38,662 bases of DNA from DATMNI01 sp035570275 (lineage in GTDB: Bacteria; Acidobacteriota; Terriglobia; Bryobacterales; Bryobacteraceae), in contig DATMNI010000365.1 in assembly GCA_035570275.1 (NCBI GenBank), forward strand, positions 1-38,662, given 5' to 3'. The position numbers were made by a program, and so were the translations under genes. The notes under the pieces were generated by a model. It had not been told where the DNA came from. It searched no databases and saw only the letters and a program-made list of their open reading frames with translations. Each line of letters starts with the position of its first letter. Within the stretch, counting starts at the first letter, position 1. Shown here one piece after another: positions 30,824-38,466 of the stretch.

Positions 30824-32691
30824 TGTCGTTCCGCTGCGGTGGGCACGCGCGCATGCGCGGCCGCAGGCACCACCAGCGTAAAACAGGAGCCGGCTCCGGG
30901 CTGGCTGGTCACTTCGATTCGTCCACTGTGCTGTTCCACAATCTGTTGGACGATGGAGAGCCCGATTCCGGTCCCCGCTTCGCCGGATTCCTCAGCTTTT
31001 TTCGTGCGGTAAAACTTCTGGAAAATCTGCTTGACTTCCTTCTGGTCCATACCGATGCCCTGGTCCTTTACGGCGATACGGATCTGGCCATCGTCCTTCC
31101 ATCCGGTAACCGTCACTTCGGTGCGCTGGGGTGAGTACTTCACCGCGTTGGTAAGTAGATTGTAGCAAGCGTACTCCATCAGCTCGCGGTCGCCCGAGAT
31201 ATGCAGATCTTCCGGGATGGGCTGCAGCGCGATGCCGATGTGTTTGCGGTCGCCTAGCGGGCGGACGCGCTCCACGCAAACCTCCATCATCTGCTTGACG
31301 TCGATGGCTTCACGCTTCAACTCCATCTGGCCGGCGGAAAGGCGTTCCACGTTGAGGAAGATCTCCACCATGCGGGCCAGCCGCTTGGATTCCGAGTTGA
31401 TGAGCAGCGCGATCTGGTGGCGCTTTTCCTCCGACAGGTTGTAACGCGAAATCAATTCGCTGGAGCCCTGGATGGCCGAAAGCGGGGTGCGCATTTCGTG
31501 GGTGACGAAATGCATGGCCTCCTGATAGCGCTCGCGCGAGGTCTGTTCGATTCGCAGGTTGCGGCGGACCACCAGGTGGTAGTAAGCGGCGGCAGTCATG
31601 GTCGCGAGGCCGGCGACGGCTGTGGGGGTGGCAAAGGAGAAGACGCGCGAGTACGTGAAAAAGATGTAGGGCGTGATGGCCGACGCCAACACGATCAGCG
31701 TGCTGGCGAGGTAGGCCCACCAGCCCGGCAGATACCGGAAGGCGAAACCGGAAGCCACCAGCAACCCGAAACTGAACAGAATCACCCATTGGTCGGCAAC
31801 ATCGGTGATGAAGGCGCCGTGCGCCATGGTTTCAAAGGCATCGGCATGGATCACAATCCCGGGGGTCTGTCCGTTGGCCAAGGGCGTGAACAGGCGGTCG
31901 CGCACTTCGGTCATAGCGGTGACGCCGACGAAGACGGCCTTGCCCGCAAAGCGCGAGGCCACCGAAGGATCGGTCAGCACCTGTTGGAGCCCGATTTGCG
32001 GCACCGCCATTTCCTGGCGGAGATACCGCACCCGCATGCTGCGGCGATCTTTGATCTTGGGCACCGGCAGGATGGCGTCGCCAACCTGCAGGTCGGTAGG
32101 CGTGTACAGGAAGCGCGGGTCTCCCCGGCTGAGCCGGTAGGCCCAGAGCGAGAGCGCCCACCGCTGGTCGCGTTTGGCCACGCGCTCCAGGGGGATGGAG
32201 CGCGTGACGGAATCGTCGCCATCGGGGTCGGCGTACACCTGGCCCAACTTGGCGCCCCCGTTGAGGAACTCGGGCAGAGGATCCTCCCAGACCGTGCCCG
32301 AGGGGTCGGTTTCGCAGTCCAGCACCAGGTTGGGCGTCACGCGGAAGGCCTCGGCGAGTTCGGCATCCACGCGATCGTCGACCTTGTCGGCGAGGATGAT
32401 ATCGACCGCGACCACCTTGGGCCTGGCCGCGGCAATGATGCGCAACGCCGCTGCCAGCGAGGCGCGGATATGGCCCAGGCCACGGGAGGCGCGCAAGGTA
32501 GCGTCATCGATGGCGAGGATCACGGACTGTTTGGGCCAGGGTGCGGGCTGGTAGCGCTGAAACATGTAGTCATAAGCGAAGTTATCGACCTTGCGGCCGA
32601 ACGCAATGCTGCCGACGTAGGCCACGACAAACGATGCCGCCAGCAGGCCGGCATAGGACGCAGTGCCTTTAAACCCCTTCCGGAGCGCCAT
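30820..32691 (-). CDS. CHASE2-domain sensor histidine kinase
   Basis: From the ATG at 32691 the protein is 623 residues. The frame stays open to 33000, but the extra 103 residues are low-complexity and run through a DNA repeat, so they are not believed. An N-terminal membrane segment (about 12-33) is followed by a long extracytoplasmic CHASE2 sensor (VDNFAYDYMFQRY, VVAVDIILAD, GKAVFVGVTAMTEVRDRLFTPL), three membrane helices (about 295-365), a HisKA helix FVTHEMRTPLSAIQGSSEL with H398, and an ATPase domain (NLLTNAVKYSP, KDQGIGMD, GTGIGLSIV). CHASE2 kinases sense unknown envelope signals. TATACT lies 7 bases before the ATG with no SD, which fits a leaderless transcript. Confidence 0.88.
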   Translation of the reverse strand: MALRKGFKGTASYAGLLAASFVVAYVGSIAFGRKVDNFAYDYMFQRYQPAPWPKQSVILAIDDATLRASRGLGHIRASLAAALRIIAAARPKVVAVDIILADKVDDRVDAELAEAFRVTPNLVLDCETDPSGTVWEDPLPEFLNGGAKLGQVYADPDGDDSVTRSIPLERVAKRDQRWALSLWAYRLSRGDPRFLYTPTDLQVGDAILPVPKIKDRRSMRVRYLRQEMAVPQIGLQQVLTDPSVASRFAGKAVFVGVTAMTEVRDRLFTPLANGQTPGIVIHADAFETMAHGAFITDVADQWVILFSFGLLVASGFAFRYLPGWWAYLASTLIVLASAITPYIFFTYSRVFSFATPTAVAGLATMTAAAYYHLVVRRNLRIEQTSRERYQEAMHFVTHEMRTPLSAIQGSSELISRYNLSEEKRHQIALLINSESKRLARMVEIFLNVERLSAGQMELKREAIDVKQMMEVCVERVRPLGDRKHIGIALQPIPEDLHISGDRELMEYACYNLLTNAVKYSPQRTEVTVTGWKDDGQIRIAVKDQGIGMDQKEVKQIFQKFYRTKKAEESGEAGTGIGLSIVQQIVEQHSGRIEVTSQPGAGSCFTLVVPAAAHARVPTAAERH

Positions 32692-33338
32692 CGTTTTCAG
32701 TATAGTGGCGCGGCGGGGCATAAAAGGCGACGGCGCGTCCCACTGGTTGTCCCAGCGGCGGCGGTTGGAGCGGCGCTGACGAGGATTGTTCGTTAACTGG
32801 CCCTGGAGTTGCCAGCCGTTGGCGGTTTTTGAGGGCGTTTCGCGACTTTCCCGCGGCGGCCAACCGGAATTACCGAACAAACCCATTTTGGAGGTCCAAC
32901 CCGAAGAAACCGAAGCCACTTGTACCCCACCGAACGAACCCATTTTGCCCGTGCAAGCGGAATTCTGGCGGTTGGCGTTGAACTTCGCGGCTGTAGACAT
33001 GGTTATGACTTCCCGGGGACACGGCTTTGCACCTATCCCGACTCTGAGTTTGGCACGAGGATGCTAAGGTTTCGGCGCTTGAGTGGGTGGATGTTATTGA
33101 AGCGATAGAAGATAGCTATTTCAAAACCGTGGTGACCGTTTAGCGGCCAAACTCGGCGAATGAGCGGCATGCGCTCGAAATTCCCGAGGTGCGCCCGCAG
33201 TTCCTTTCACCGAGGCGCCAATTTGGGAACCGCAAGGGCGGCAGACACCGCATTTCGATGCCGGGATCTGCCGGCGACGTGAAACGCCGCTTTTGATCGT
33301 TCCCCGGATGCGGGGCTTCGAGTTCCGGTCTCCCAACT
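32692..33338. other. 647-base region without an intact gene, upstream of the CHASE2 kinase
   Basis: Contains two near-identical 19-base repeats (32872-32890 and 32929-32947, one mismatch) reading ACCGAAC-A/G-AACCCATTTTG, 57 bases apart. Further along, a plus-strand reading at about 33063-33131 gives ALEWVDVIEAIEDSYFKTVV before a stop, which looks like a small gene remnant. Nothing else is recognised. Confidence 0.55.
32699..32704 (-). promoter_or_regulatory. Possible -10 element giving a leaderless CHASE2 kinase transcript
   Basis: TATACT on the minus strand ends 7 bases before the chosen ATG, so transcription would start at or next to it. No SD is present. The -35 region is weak. Confidence 0.3.
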
Positions 33339-33767
33339 TCAATGGTCTTCACGGTGGCTCTCGATTTCGCCGGTCATGATTTCCAAAAAGCGCCGCGCCG
33401 TGACAATCCGGGTGTCGAGCCGGCAGCAGGAAAGTGTTTGAGATTGCCGGTCACCAAATAGGCAGCCCTGGCAATTTGAGCACACTCAAGGAAAATGTCG
33501 TCATCCGGATCGGCACATGCCCGGATGGCTTCCATCGACCTGACCCAAAAGCCTTTCCCACGAATGGTGTCGAGTGCGGCGGCGATTACATTTTCATCGC
33601 GGCGGAAGCGTGGACGGCGGATGACTTCTTCGTACTCGGCATACACCTCCCCACTGATGCAAAGTTGAATCGAGCCACCGGCAACCAGCGAAAATACCTG
33701 AGCCGGTGGGCCGAGGTTTTAAAACAGCCGAGACGATAATGTTTGTATTGAGAACGACCCGGTTCAT
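33339..33767 (-). pseudogene. Decayed PIN-domain toxin gene (two frameshifts, active-site change)
   Basis: The minus strand starts MNRVVLNTNIIVSAVLK, which is the PIN N-terminus with Asn in place of the first catalytic Asp (usually LDTN). The frame breaks at the TTTTAAAA tract (33717-33724). One base on, it continues as LGPPAQVFSLVAGG and ISGEVYAEYEEVIRRPRF, with later acidic residues in ACADPDDDIFLECA and YLVTGNLKHFP. A second break at about 33418-33424 is followed by LDTRIVTARRFLEIMTGE and a stop at 33339. PIN toxins are RNases. This copy could make only fragments. Its ATG overlaps the antitoxin stop by 4 bases. Confidence 0.8.
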
Positions 33768-34015
33768 GCGTCCGGCTGCGGCTTGGCTTCTCGCCTGCCT
33801 TTCCGTGCCGCCGCAATCTCTGCGTCGATCTCATCCATGGAAAGCTGGTCCACTCCGGCTACCTTGGCGCTCGTCCACGATTGACGAAGCCATTCCGGCG
33901 CCAAATCCTGCTCCAGAACTTGCAAAGCGTATTGCTCGGCCGAGACACCACGCGCAGTCGCCTTGGCCTTCAGGGCCGGTACATCCTCGTCGGGAAGTTG
34001 GATCGTCAGGTTCAT
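33764..34015 (-). CDS. Antitoxin-like protein paired with the PIN toxin pseudogene
   Basis: The ATG at 34015, after GGAGAGGACCC, gives 83 residues. An upstream in-frame start at 34096 is less likely. The N-terminal MNLTIQLPDEDVPALKAKAT looks like the strand and first helix of a ribbon-helix-helix DNA-binding fold. A helical acidic middle (LSMDEIDAEIAAAR) and a basic C-terminus would wrap the toxin. Gene order, ATGA overlap and size match PIN-antitoxin operons. The antitoxin is intact while the toxin is broken. Confidence 0.8.
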   Translation of the reverse strand: MNLTIQLPDEDVPALKAKATARGVSAEQYALQVLEQDLAPEWLRQSWTSAKVAGVDQLSMDEIDAEIAAARKGRREAKPQPDA

Positions 34016-34100
34016 GGGTCCTCTCCTCCAGGTTAACCCAGTCGCCAGTGTGCTGAAGCGGCCTGGTTTAGCGTCGAACTCGTTGGGTCGTTCCACAGCG

Positions 34101-36077
34101 CTAAAAACCTGCTAGCGCCGCTACGTTGACCTCAGCTTGAGCGAGGTGCTTAGCCGAATCGTGCAAACGGTTCAATGCATTTAACCGTTGATTCTGCCAC
34201 GGCAGCAACGACTGCTGAAGCCGCTGCGGTCCGTTGATAAGCACTTGAATCGAATCCGTTCTCTTCTGGTTTAGCTCTTGCTCTAGAATTCGAAGATCTC
34301 GGGAATCGACACCCAGGCTTGGGTTGAACTGAAACCTTCGTTCAATTTCAGAGCGCCAGGCGAGGAGGACTGCGCACAGGCTGGGACCGAATCCCTTAAT
34401 CGTGCTGATCTTCGCGGCTGTCACGTCAAAGGCATCCTCCACGTTGAAGACACGGAGCACGATTTTCCGGCTTGGACCAATACCGGGTAGCACGGCATCC
34501 TCGATGCGATGTTGCTCGAGGAAATATTGCTCCTGCTTCTGCCGAAGGCCTGCATTCAGCTCGGCCATTTTGCGCGCGCGCAGCGAAGACAGACTGTCGA
34601 ACGCCTGCTTGGCGGCCTCTAGTTTCTGTCTCGTCTGCACAAACTCAGCCGGTGTTTCCTTGAGTCTAAGCCACTCCTGCATTATCGCCGCGTAATCTGC
34701 CAATGTACCCTTGTGAACCGCCCTGAAGTCCTGTTCCTGCGTACTGCCGGCAGCCCATAGCTTCGCCATTCCAAAGAGCCCGCATACTAAGACAACGATT
34801 GAGGCTAGAAAAGGAAGGCCGCCAACCGCTACGGCAATAACCGGCGCGAGGATCACAGCACAGGCTGACAGCCGCTTTATTCTTCGTTGTCTCACGATCG
34901 ATGCGATTATAGGATCCACTGTACAGCCGGAATGAAACGTCTCGCTTCGCGGAAGTGGCGGGGTTTCGATAGGCAAACGAATTGCTTCGATCTGGGTCCA
35001 AATGAGAGCGATATCAAAATGCTCGCCACGGACTACGCCGAGTTTGACGCCGAATATCCGGATTCCGATCATCCCTTCGACTCGGCACCAAGGACAGGAT
35101 GACAGATGATCGAAGAAATGGTGCGAGTTGTTCGCGGGGCACGGCTTGATGCTCTTCGACAAATTCGCCAGGGCGGCAATCCAATCATGAGCGGAAGGAC
35201 GGCCAGCATCTATTCCAGCGCGAGTGAATGCGCGGGCGAACATCTGCGCGATTGGTTGTGTGAAGTCCGAAAGTCGGGGTGCGGATGGAGGCGGCTCCAT
35301 CTGCGTTGCCGTTTGATCCAAAAGGTATGCAAAGCGGAATTCGCTTATCGCCTGTTCGATCGTCATATCCGCCGTACCGTGCTTGTAAATCCCCGAGAAT
35401 GGGTGACGGCCAAGAAAGAGCAGGTAAAAGATCATCACCGCAAGGCCGAACGCATCGTGTTGCTGCGTCCGACGGGTTTGCTGAAAGCTCCGGCCTTGAA
35501 GTTCGGGCGGCGTGTAGGTCGGCACTCCAACCAAGCAAGGAAAAACTGTGTTTTGCTCGGTGATCTGGAAGCTGTCGCAATCGATCAATGCGACGGTTGC
35601 GTTATTTGAGACGAGCAGGTTTCCATGGTTTACGTCACCTATGACTTGCCCAGCATCATGGACCGTAGCGAAGGAGTTGGCGACGTTTATGGCCGTGTGC
35701 AGGAGGAATGGAAATTGGGCTTCAGGGAATGACGTTCGGCGGCTCTTGGGACTATAAAGAAGGTGTGCTTCCTGGTAACCCGTAATGCGGCGCATCAGAA
35801 GCCCTTCCGCTTTTCCCGAGCGACTCCCCGTTAGCATTGCGGTGGGCCACGCAGCGATTTTCAGAAGGTTCTCCGACTTCAGCCGGCACATTGCTTCGAG
35901 CTTGCGGACTTGCTCGGGGGCCATTCCCTGGTGGTAGAACTTGGCTACCACCGAAGGTTGCCCGACGATAGACCAGACCGATCCCTCGCCCCCTTTACCA
36001 ATCTCCGTGTCGAGCAGCAGCTCTGTACCGCTACTGTCATAGACGGTTGCCCTCGACCTGAGACGAGAGCCAGTCAT
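34101..36077 (-). CDS. TerY-P-type protein kinase with zinc-ribbon-like, membrane and helix-hairpin-helix segments
   Basis: A 658-residue protein. The kinase domain (about 15-300) has glycine loop GKGGEGSVW (27-35), lysine K45, catalytic-loop equivalent DVNHGN (D148, N153) and LIDCDSF (metal-binding Asp at 166/168) in place of DFG. A CPANNSHH..CPWC cluster (about 310-330) could bind zinc. One or two hydrophobic helices follow (about 402-432), then a coiled-coil-like stretch (about 465-520) and helix-hairpin-helix motifs LPGIGPS and IKGFGPS (about 525-590), which bind DNA or mediate protein contacts. This layout matches the kinase of the TerY-P triad described by Anantharaman, Iyer and Aravind. 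It overlaps the PP2C gene by ATGA. Confidence 0.88.
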   Translation of the reverse strand: MTGSRLRSRATVYDSSGTELLLDTEIGKGGEGSVWSIVGQPSVVAKFYHQGMAPEQVRKLEAMCRLKSENLLKIAAWPTAMLTGSRSGKAEGLLMRRITGYQEAHLLYSPKSRRTSFPEAQFPFLLHTAINVANSFATVHDAGQVIGDVNHGNLLVSNNATVALIDCDSFQITEQNTVFPCLVGVPTYTPPELQGRSFQQTRRTQQHDAFGLAVMIFYLLFLGRHPFSGIYKHGTADMTIEQAISEFRFAYLLDQTATQMEPPPSAPRLSDFTQPIAQMFARAFTRAGIDAGRPSAHDWIAALANLSKSIKPCPANNSHHFFDHLSSCPWCRVEGMIGIRIFGVKLGVVRGEHFDIALIWTQIEAIRLPIETPPLPRSETFHSGCTVDPIIASIVRQRRIKRLSACAVILAPVIAVAVGGLPFLASIVVLVCGLFGMAKLWAAGSTQEQDFRAVHKGTLADYAAIMQEWLRLKETPAEFVQTRQKLEAAKQAFDSLSSLRARKMAELNAGLRQKQEQYFLEQHRIEDAVLPGIGPSRKIVLRVFNVEDAFDVTAAKISTIKGFGPSLCAVLLAWRSEIERRFQFNPSLGVDSRDLRILEQELNQKRTDSIQVLINGPQRLQQSLLPWQNQRLNALNRLHDSAKHLAQAEVNVAALAGF

Positions 36078-36838
36078 AGTTCCAGAGCCGCCAGAATCAG
36101 CGTTTTGTCGTCATCCGTGCGCCTGGTGACGCGTTCGGAGCCTAAGAATCCCGCGATCTGCGAAGAAATATTGACGGCGTGGCCGGCTTCGAATGGGCTC
36201 AGATAAGGGAACAGGCCGTTAAAGAACCCGTTATGCGGCTCACCCTTCGTGAAATCGAGTGCGAGCCTTTCCAGACCATCACTGAATACGGCGAGCTGAA
36301 CGATCTCGCAATCTGATAAATCAAATTCAAGATGTTGCTGCGCATTCGCCTGCGTGACGAAAGACGTTTCATTGGCATACTCCCCCTTGTCAGGCCAAAA
36401 AGCATATTGGAAGGTCTCGCTATCACGAATGCGGAAGCACATAGCGCCGTCCCCGATCTGCCAGAACGCCGCACGGTTTCCGCAGATGACCGCTACGAGC
36501 ATTGTACAAGCGAAGTCCCGGAGTTGCTGTTCGGAAGCGTCCGCCAATTCCTGCAGTCCTTGCCTCAGACCGTCGAGAACATCGACCGCGAAATCGCGAG
36601 AGAGGATCGTCTCTGCCGATGCATCGGTGGCTCGTTCCATGATGTAGTCGCAAGTGCGACGTGATCCAAGTTGCGAATGGGACGCAGAACCCGCACCGTC
36701 TGAGACAACCGCCACAAACGCCGACGATTGCTGAAGGTATTGGCAAGCGTGGGAGTCTTGGCAGACACCCTCAGAAGATCCCTGGTGCGAGGTACCAATA
36801 ACCGAAGCGGCGGCATACTTCCAGCCGCCCCCTGTCAT
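36074..36838 (-). CDS. PP2C-family serine/threonine phosphatase of the triad
   Basis: The ATG at 36838 overlaps the vWA stop by ATGA and gives 254 residues. A longer open frame to 36934 lies inside the vWA gene and is not preferred. PP2C metal-site motifs are all visible: GSSEGVCQDSHA (D28), VVSDGAGSASHSQLGS (D47-G48), FWQIGDGAMC, AVFSDGLERLA and RRTDDDKTLILA. It should remove phosphates placed by the kinase encoded next. It has no signal peptide and is cytoplasmic. Confidence 0.9.
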   Translation of the reverse strand: MTGGGWKYAAASVIGTSHQGSSEGVCQDSHACQYLQQSSAFVAVVSDGAGSASHSQLGSRRTCDYIMERATDASAETILSRDFAVDVLDGLRQGLQELADASEQQLRDFACTMLVAVICGNRAAFWQIGDGAMCFRIRDSETFQYAFWPDKGEYANETSFVTQANAQQHLEFDLSDCEIVQLAVFSDGLERLALDFTKGEPHNGFFNGLFPYLSPFEAGHAVNISSQIAGFLGSERVTRRTDDDKTLILAALEL

Positions 36839-37509
36839 ACCGACGCCCACCCGCTCGGTGAAACAGGAGTTTGTAGAGGAACCTGTTCGCCGACGGACGA
36901 TTTCGACACCGAAGCAAGCGAGCTCGAGAGCCACACAAACAAGTCGCGGAACCGAAGCTCTTTGAGTTTGAGGGGCTCGCGAGTGGCAATCTGAGACAGG
37001 ATATCCATGCGGGCCCCCTCAACACCCACTGTAAAGAACGAGAAGTGTTTCGCAGCCTCACCCGCCTTAATCTTCTCGGCAGCATCTTTCCAGTAGTCAG
37101 TCGGCCCACCATCGGTAAGAAGGAAAATCCACGGCCGGTAGTAGGAAACTCCATTGGTCCGGTAGACCTGCTTGCGTTGATCGAGTAGGGCCAGACCCAT
37201 TTCGATGGCAGCGCCGATCGGTGTGTCGCCTGCCGCGGTTAGCACCGGCGGCTGGAATATGTCCGCGGTCTGAAAGTCTGTTATGACTTGAGCGGGACCG
37301 AACCCTACGATGGCTACTTCCACCCGCTTCGCCGCCATTTGATCCGCACTCAATTCGTCCTTGAAAATCCGGATGCCTTCGTTGAGTTGGTTAATCGGTT
37401 GCCCCCGCATGGAACCCGACGTATCGAGCAGCAGCAGGCAAGGACAACGCGGCTCGGGATTATCGGCGAATTCGGCATTTTCGCCAAAAGGCACTTGCTC
37501 AGTAGACAT
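36835..37509 (-). CDS. TerY-like vWA-domain protein
   Basis: The ATG at 37509, with AGGAGA 5 bases upstream, gives 224 residues. An ATG at 37527 adds six. The MIDAS metal site is complete: DTSGSM (D29, S31, S33), the threonine in AGDTPIGAAIEMG, and the aspartate in LLTDGGPTD. RMDILSQIATREPLKLKELRFRDLFVWLSSSL matches TerY-type vWA proteins. In TerY-P triads the vWA protein is thought to be the scaffold or substrate switched by kinase and phosphatase. It starts a run of three genes joined by ATGA overlaps. Confidence 0.88.
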   Translation of the reverse strand: MSTEQVPFGENAEFADNPEPRCPCLLLLDTSGSMRGQPINQLNEGIRIFKDELSADQMAAKRVEVAIVGFGPAQVITDFQTADIFQPPVLTAAGDTPIGAAIEMGLALLDQRKQVYRTNGVSYYRPWIFLLTDGGPTDYWKDAAEKIKAGEAAKHFSFFTVGVEGARMDILSQIATREPLKLKELRFRDLFVWLSSSLASVSKSSVGEQVPLQTPVSPSGWASV

Positions 37510-37553
37510 AGTTTCTCCTGTGGACACTTGGGTCTTGGGGTGAATCGATTAAA

Positions 37554-37910
37554 TCAGAAAAGTACACGAATGATGAAATAAAGCAAGAGTGCACCACCGG
37601 TGCATAAGAGCCCCGTGCGAGCGTTTAATGCGGCTGCGGTTGGGCCTTGCTGTGCGAGACCTGGTGAACTCTTGGTGGTTTGTTGATTCCGTGGGGCAGC
37701 CGGTAAAACCGGTGCTTGTTGCGCTGCCGTCTTGAAGTAATCCCGGCGGTATATGCCGGTGCCTGGGATCGAAGCAGTTGTGTAGGTACGCCCTTTGGCA
37801 TCTTTCCCAATGCGGAGTCCCCGAACGCCAACGGAGCACCCCAGGCCGGACTTTGAGGCATTAACCCTTAGAGGACCGAGGTTTATGCTGCGACGAATAT
37901 TCCAACCCAT
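37554..37910 (-). CDS. DUF4236 protein with a C-terminal membrane segment
   Basis: The ATG at 37910 gives 118 residues. The N-terminus MGWNIRRSINLGPLRVNASK, then SGLGCSVGVRGLRIG and YTTASIPGTGIYRRDYF, is the full DUF4236 domain. A Pro/Gln/Ala linker and one hydrophobic helix (LLCTGGALLLYFIIRVLF) end the protein, so the domain is probably tethered to the membrane. DUF4236 has no known function but turns up in mobile and defence contexts. It lies 44 bases upstream of the vWA gene on the same strand and probably belongs to that operon. No good SD is seen. An AT-rich stretch upstream (37911-38040) may hold the promoter. Confidence 0.82.
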   Translation of the reverse strand: MGWNIRRSINLGPLRVNASKSGLGCSVGVRGLRIGKDAKGRTYTTASIPGTGIYRRDYFKTAAQQAPVLPAAPRNQQTTKSSPGLAQQGPTAAALNARTGLLCTGGALLLYFIIRVLF

Positions 37911-38054
37911 AAAATGCTTTCGAACGATCAAATACTATACCAGTGTACTAACAAATTCTTACAAAGGGACAAATATAACTGAGACTTCGGGGCCAATGTA
38001 AGTTCTGAAGGTTCTAGTACTATCAAAAGTCAACAGTGCTGCTACATTCGCCGG

Positions 38055-38060
38055 TATACT
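38055..38060 (+). promoter_or_regulatory. Possible -10 element of the HNH gene
   Basis: TATACT lies 6 bases before the ATG at 38067 with no SD between, as for the CHASE2 kinase gene, so a leaderless message is possible. The -35 region is not convincing. Confidence 0.3.
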
Positions 38061-38066
38061 TCACTA

Positions 38067-38378
38067 ATGCGCACCTATCTGCTCTTTCTGTTTGCCGCAA
38101 TGCTGGTTACTGTTCCGGCATTACCGAGTCCTAAGTGCACGTCATGCATCCGCGATTCCAAGGGCCGGATCGCTCGCGCCGCCAGCGCCCGGCGCAAGTT
38201 TCAGCACGCGCACCCCTGTCCTGCGACGGGCAGTGCCACCGGCGCGTGCTATGGTTATGTGATTGATCATGTGAAACCGCTGGCTTGTGGTGGGGCGGAT
38301 TCACCTTCCAACATGCAGTGGCAGACAAACGCTGCTGCGAAGGCAAAGGACAAGCTGGAGCGCCGTGGCTGCCGCTAA
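38067..38378 (+). CDS. Small secreted HNH-type endonuclease
   Basis: A 103-residue protein with a signal peptide (MRTYLLFLFAAMLVTVPALP). A cysteine pair (CTSC) is followed by a basic region. The HNH core is GYVIDHVKPLACGGADSPSN, with DH (first His), the central Asn of SPSNMQWQT and a Lys-rich end (AAKAKDKLER). Compact secreted HNH proteins may degrade external DNA or RNA, or act as nutrient nucleases. It stands alone, divergent from the DUF4236/vWA/PP2C/kinase run, so it is not obviously part of that system. Confidence 0.8.
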   Translation: MRTYLLFLFAAMLVTVPALPSPKCTSCIRDSKGRIARAASARRKFQHAHPCPATGSATGACYGYVIDHVKPLACGGADSPSNMQWQTNAAAKAKDKLERRGCR

Positions 38379-38466
38379 TCGCAAATTGCCATAAACGCGC
38401 TTAGGACACCACGTGTTTCACCGGCGCCCTCGATTGAGCGTAGCATTGAGGACAGGAGGTCTGCCC

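Noticed and set aside
30823..32796. Long plus-strand frames opposite the CHASE2 kinase (up to 459 codons)
   Set aside because: Shadow of a clear histidine kinase gene; His/Gly/Arg-rich with no domain.
32692..33000. N-terminal extension of the CHASE2 kinase to base 33000
   Set aside because: The extra residues are low-complexity and translated from a 19-base repeat pair; the membrane segment begins right after ATG 32691.
36839..36934. Longer N-terminus of the PP2C protein
   Set aside because: It lies inside the vWA gene; the ATGA overlap at 36835-36838 and conserved motifs support the shorter start.
34101..38378. Assigning the region to a complete tellurite-resistance operon
   Set aside because: No TerA/B/C/D/Z gene is present in the window; only the vWA, phosphatase and kinase parts are visible.
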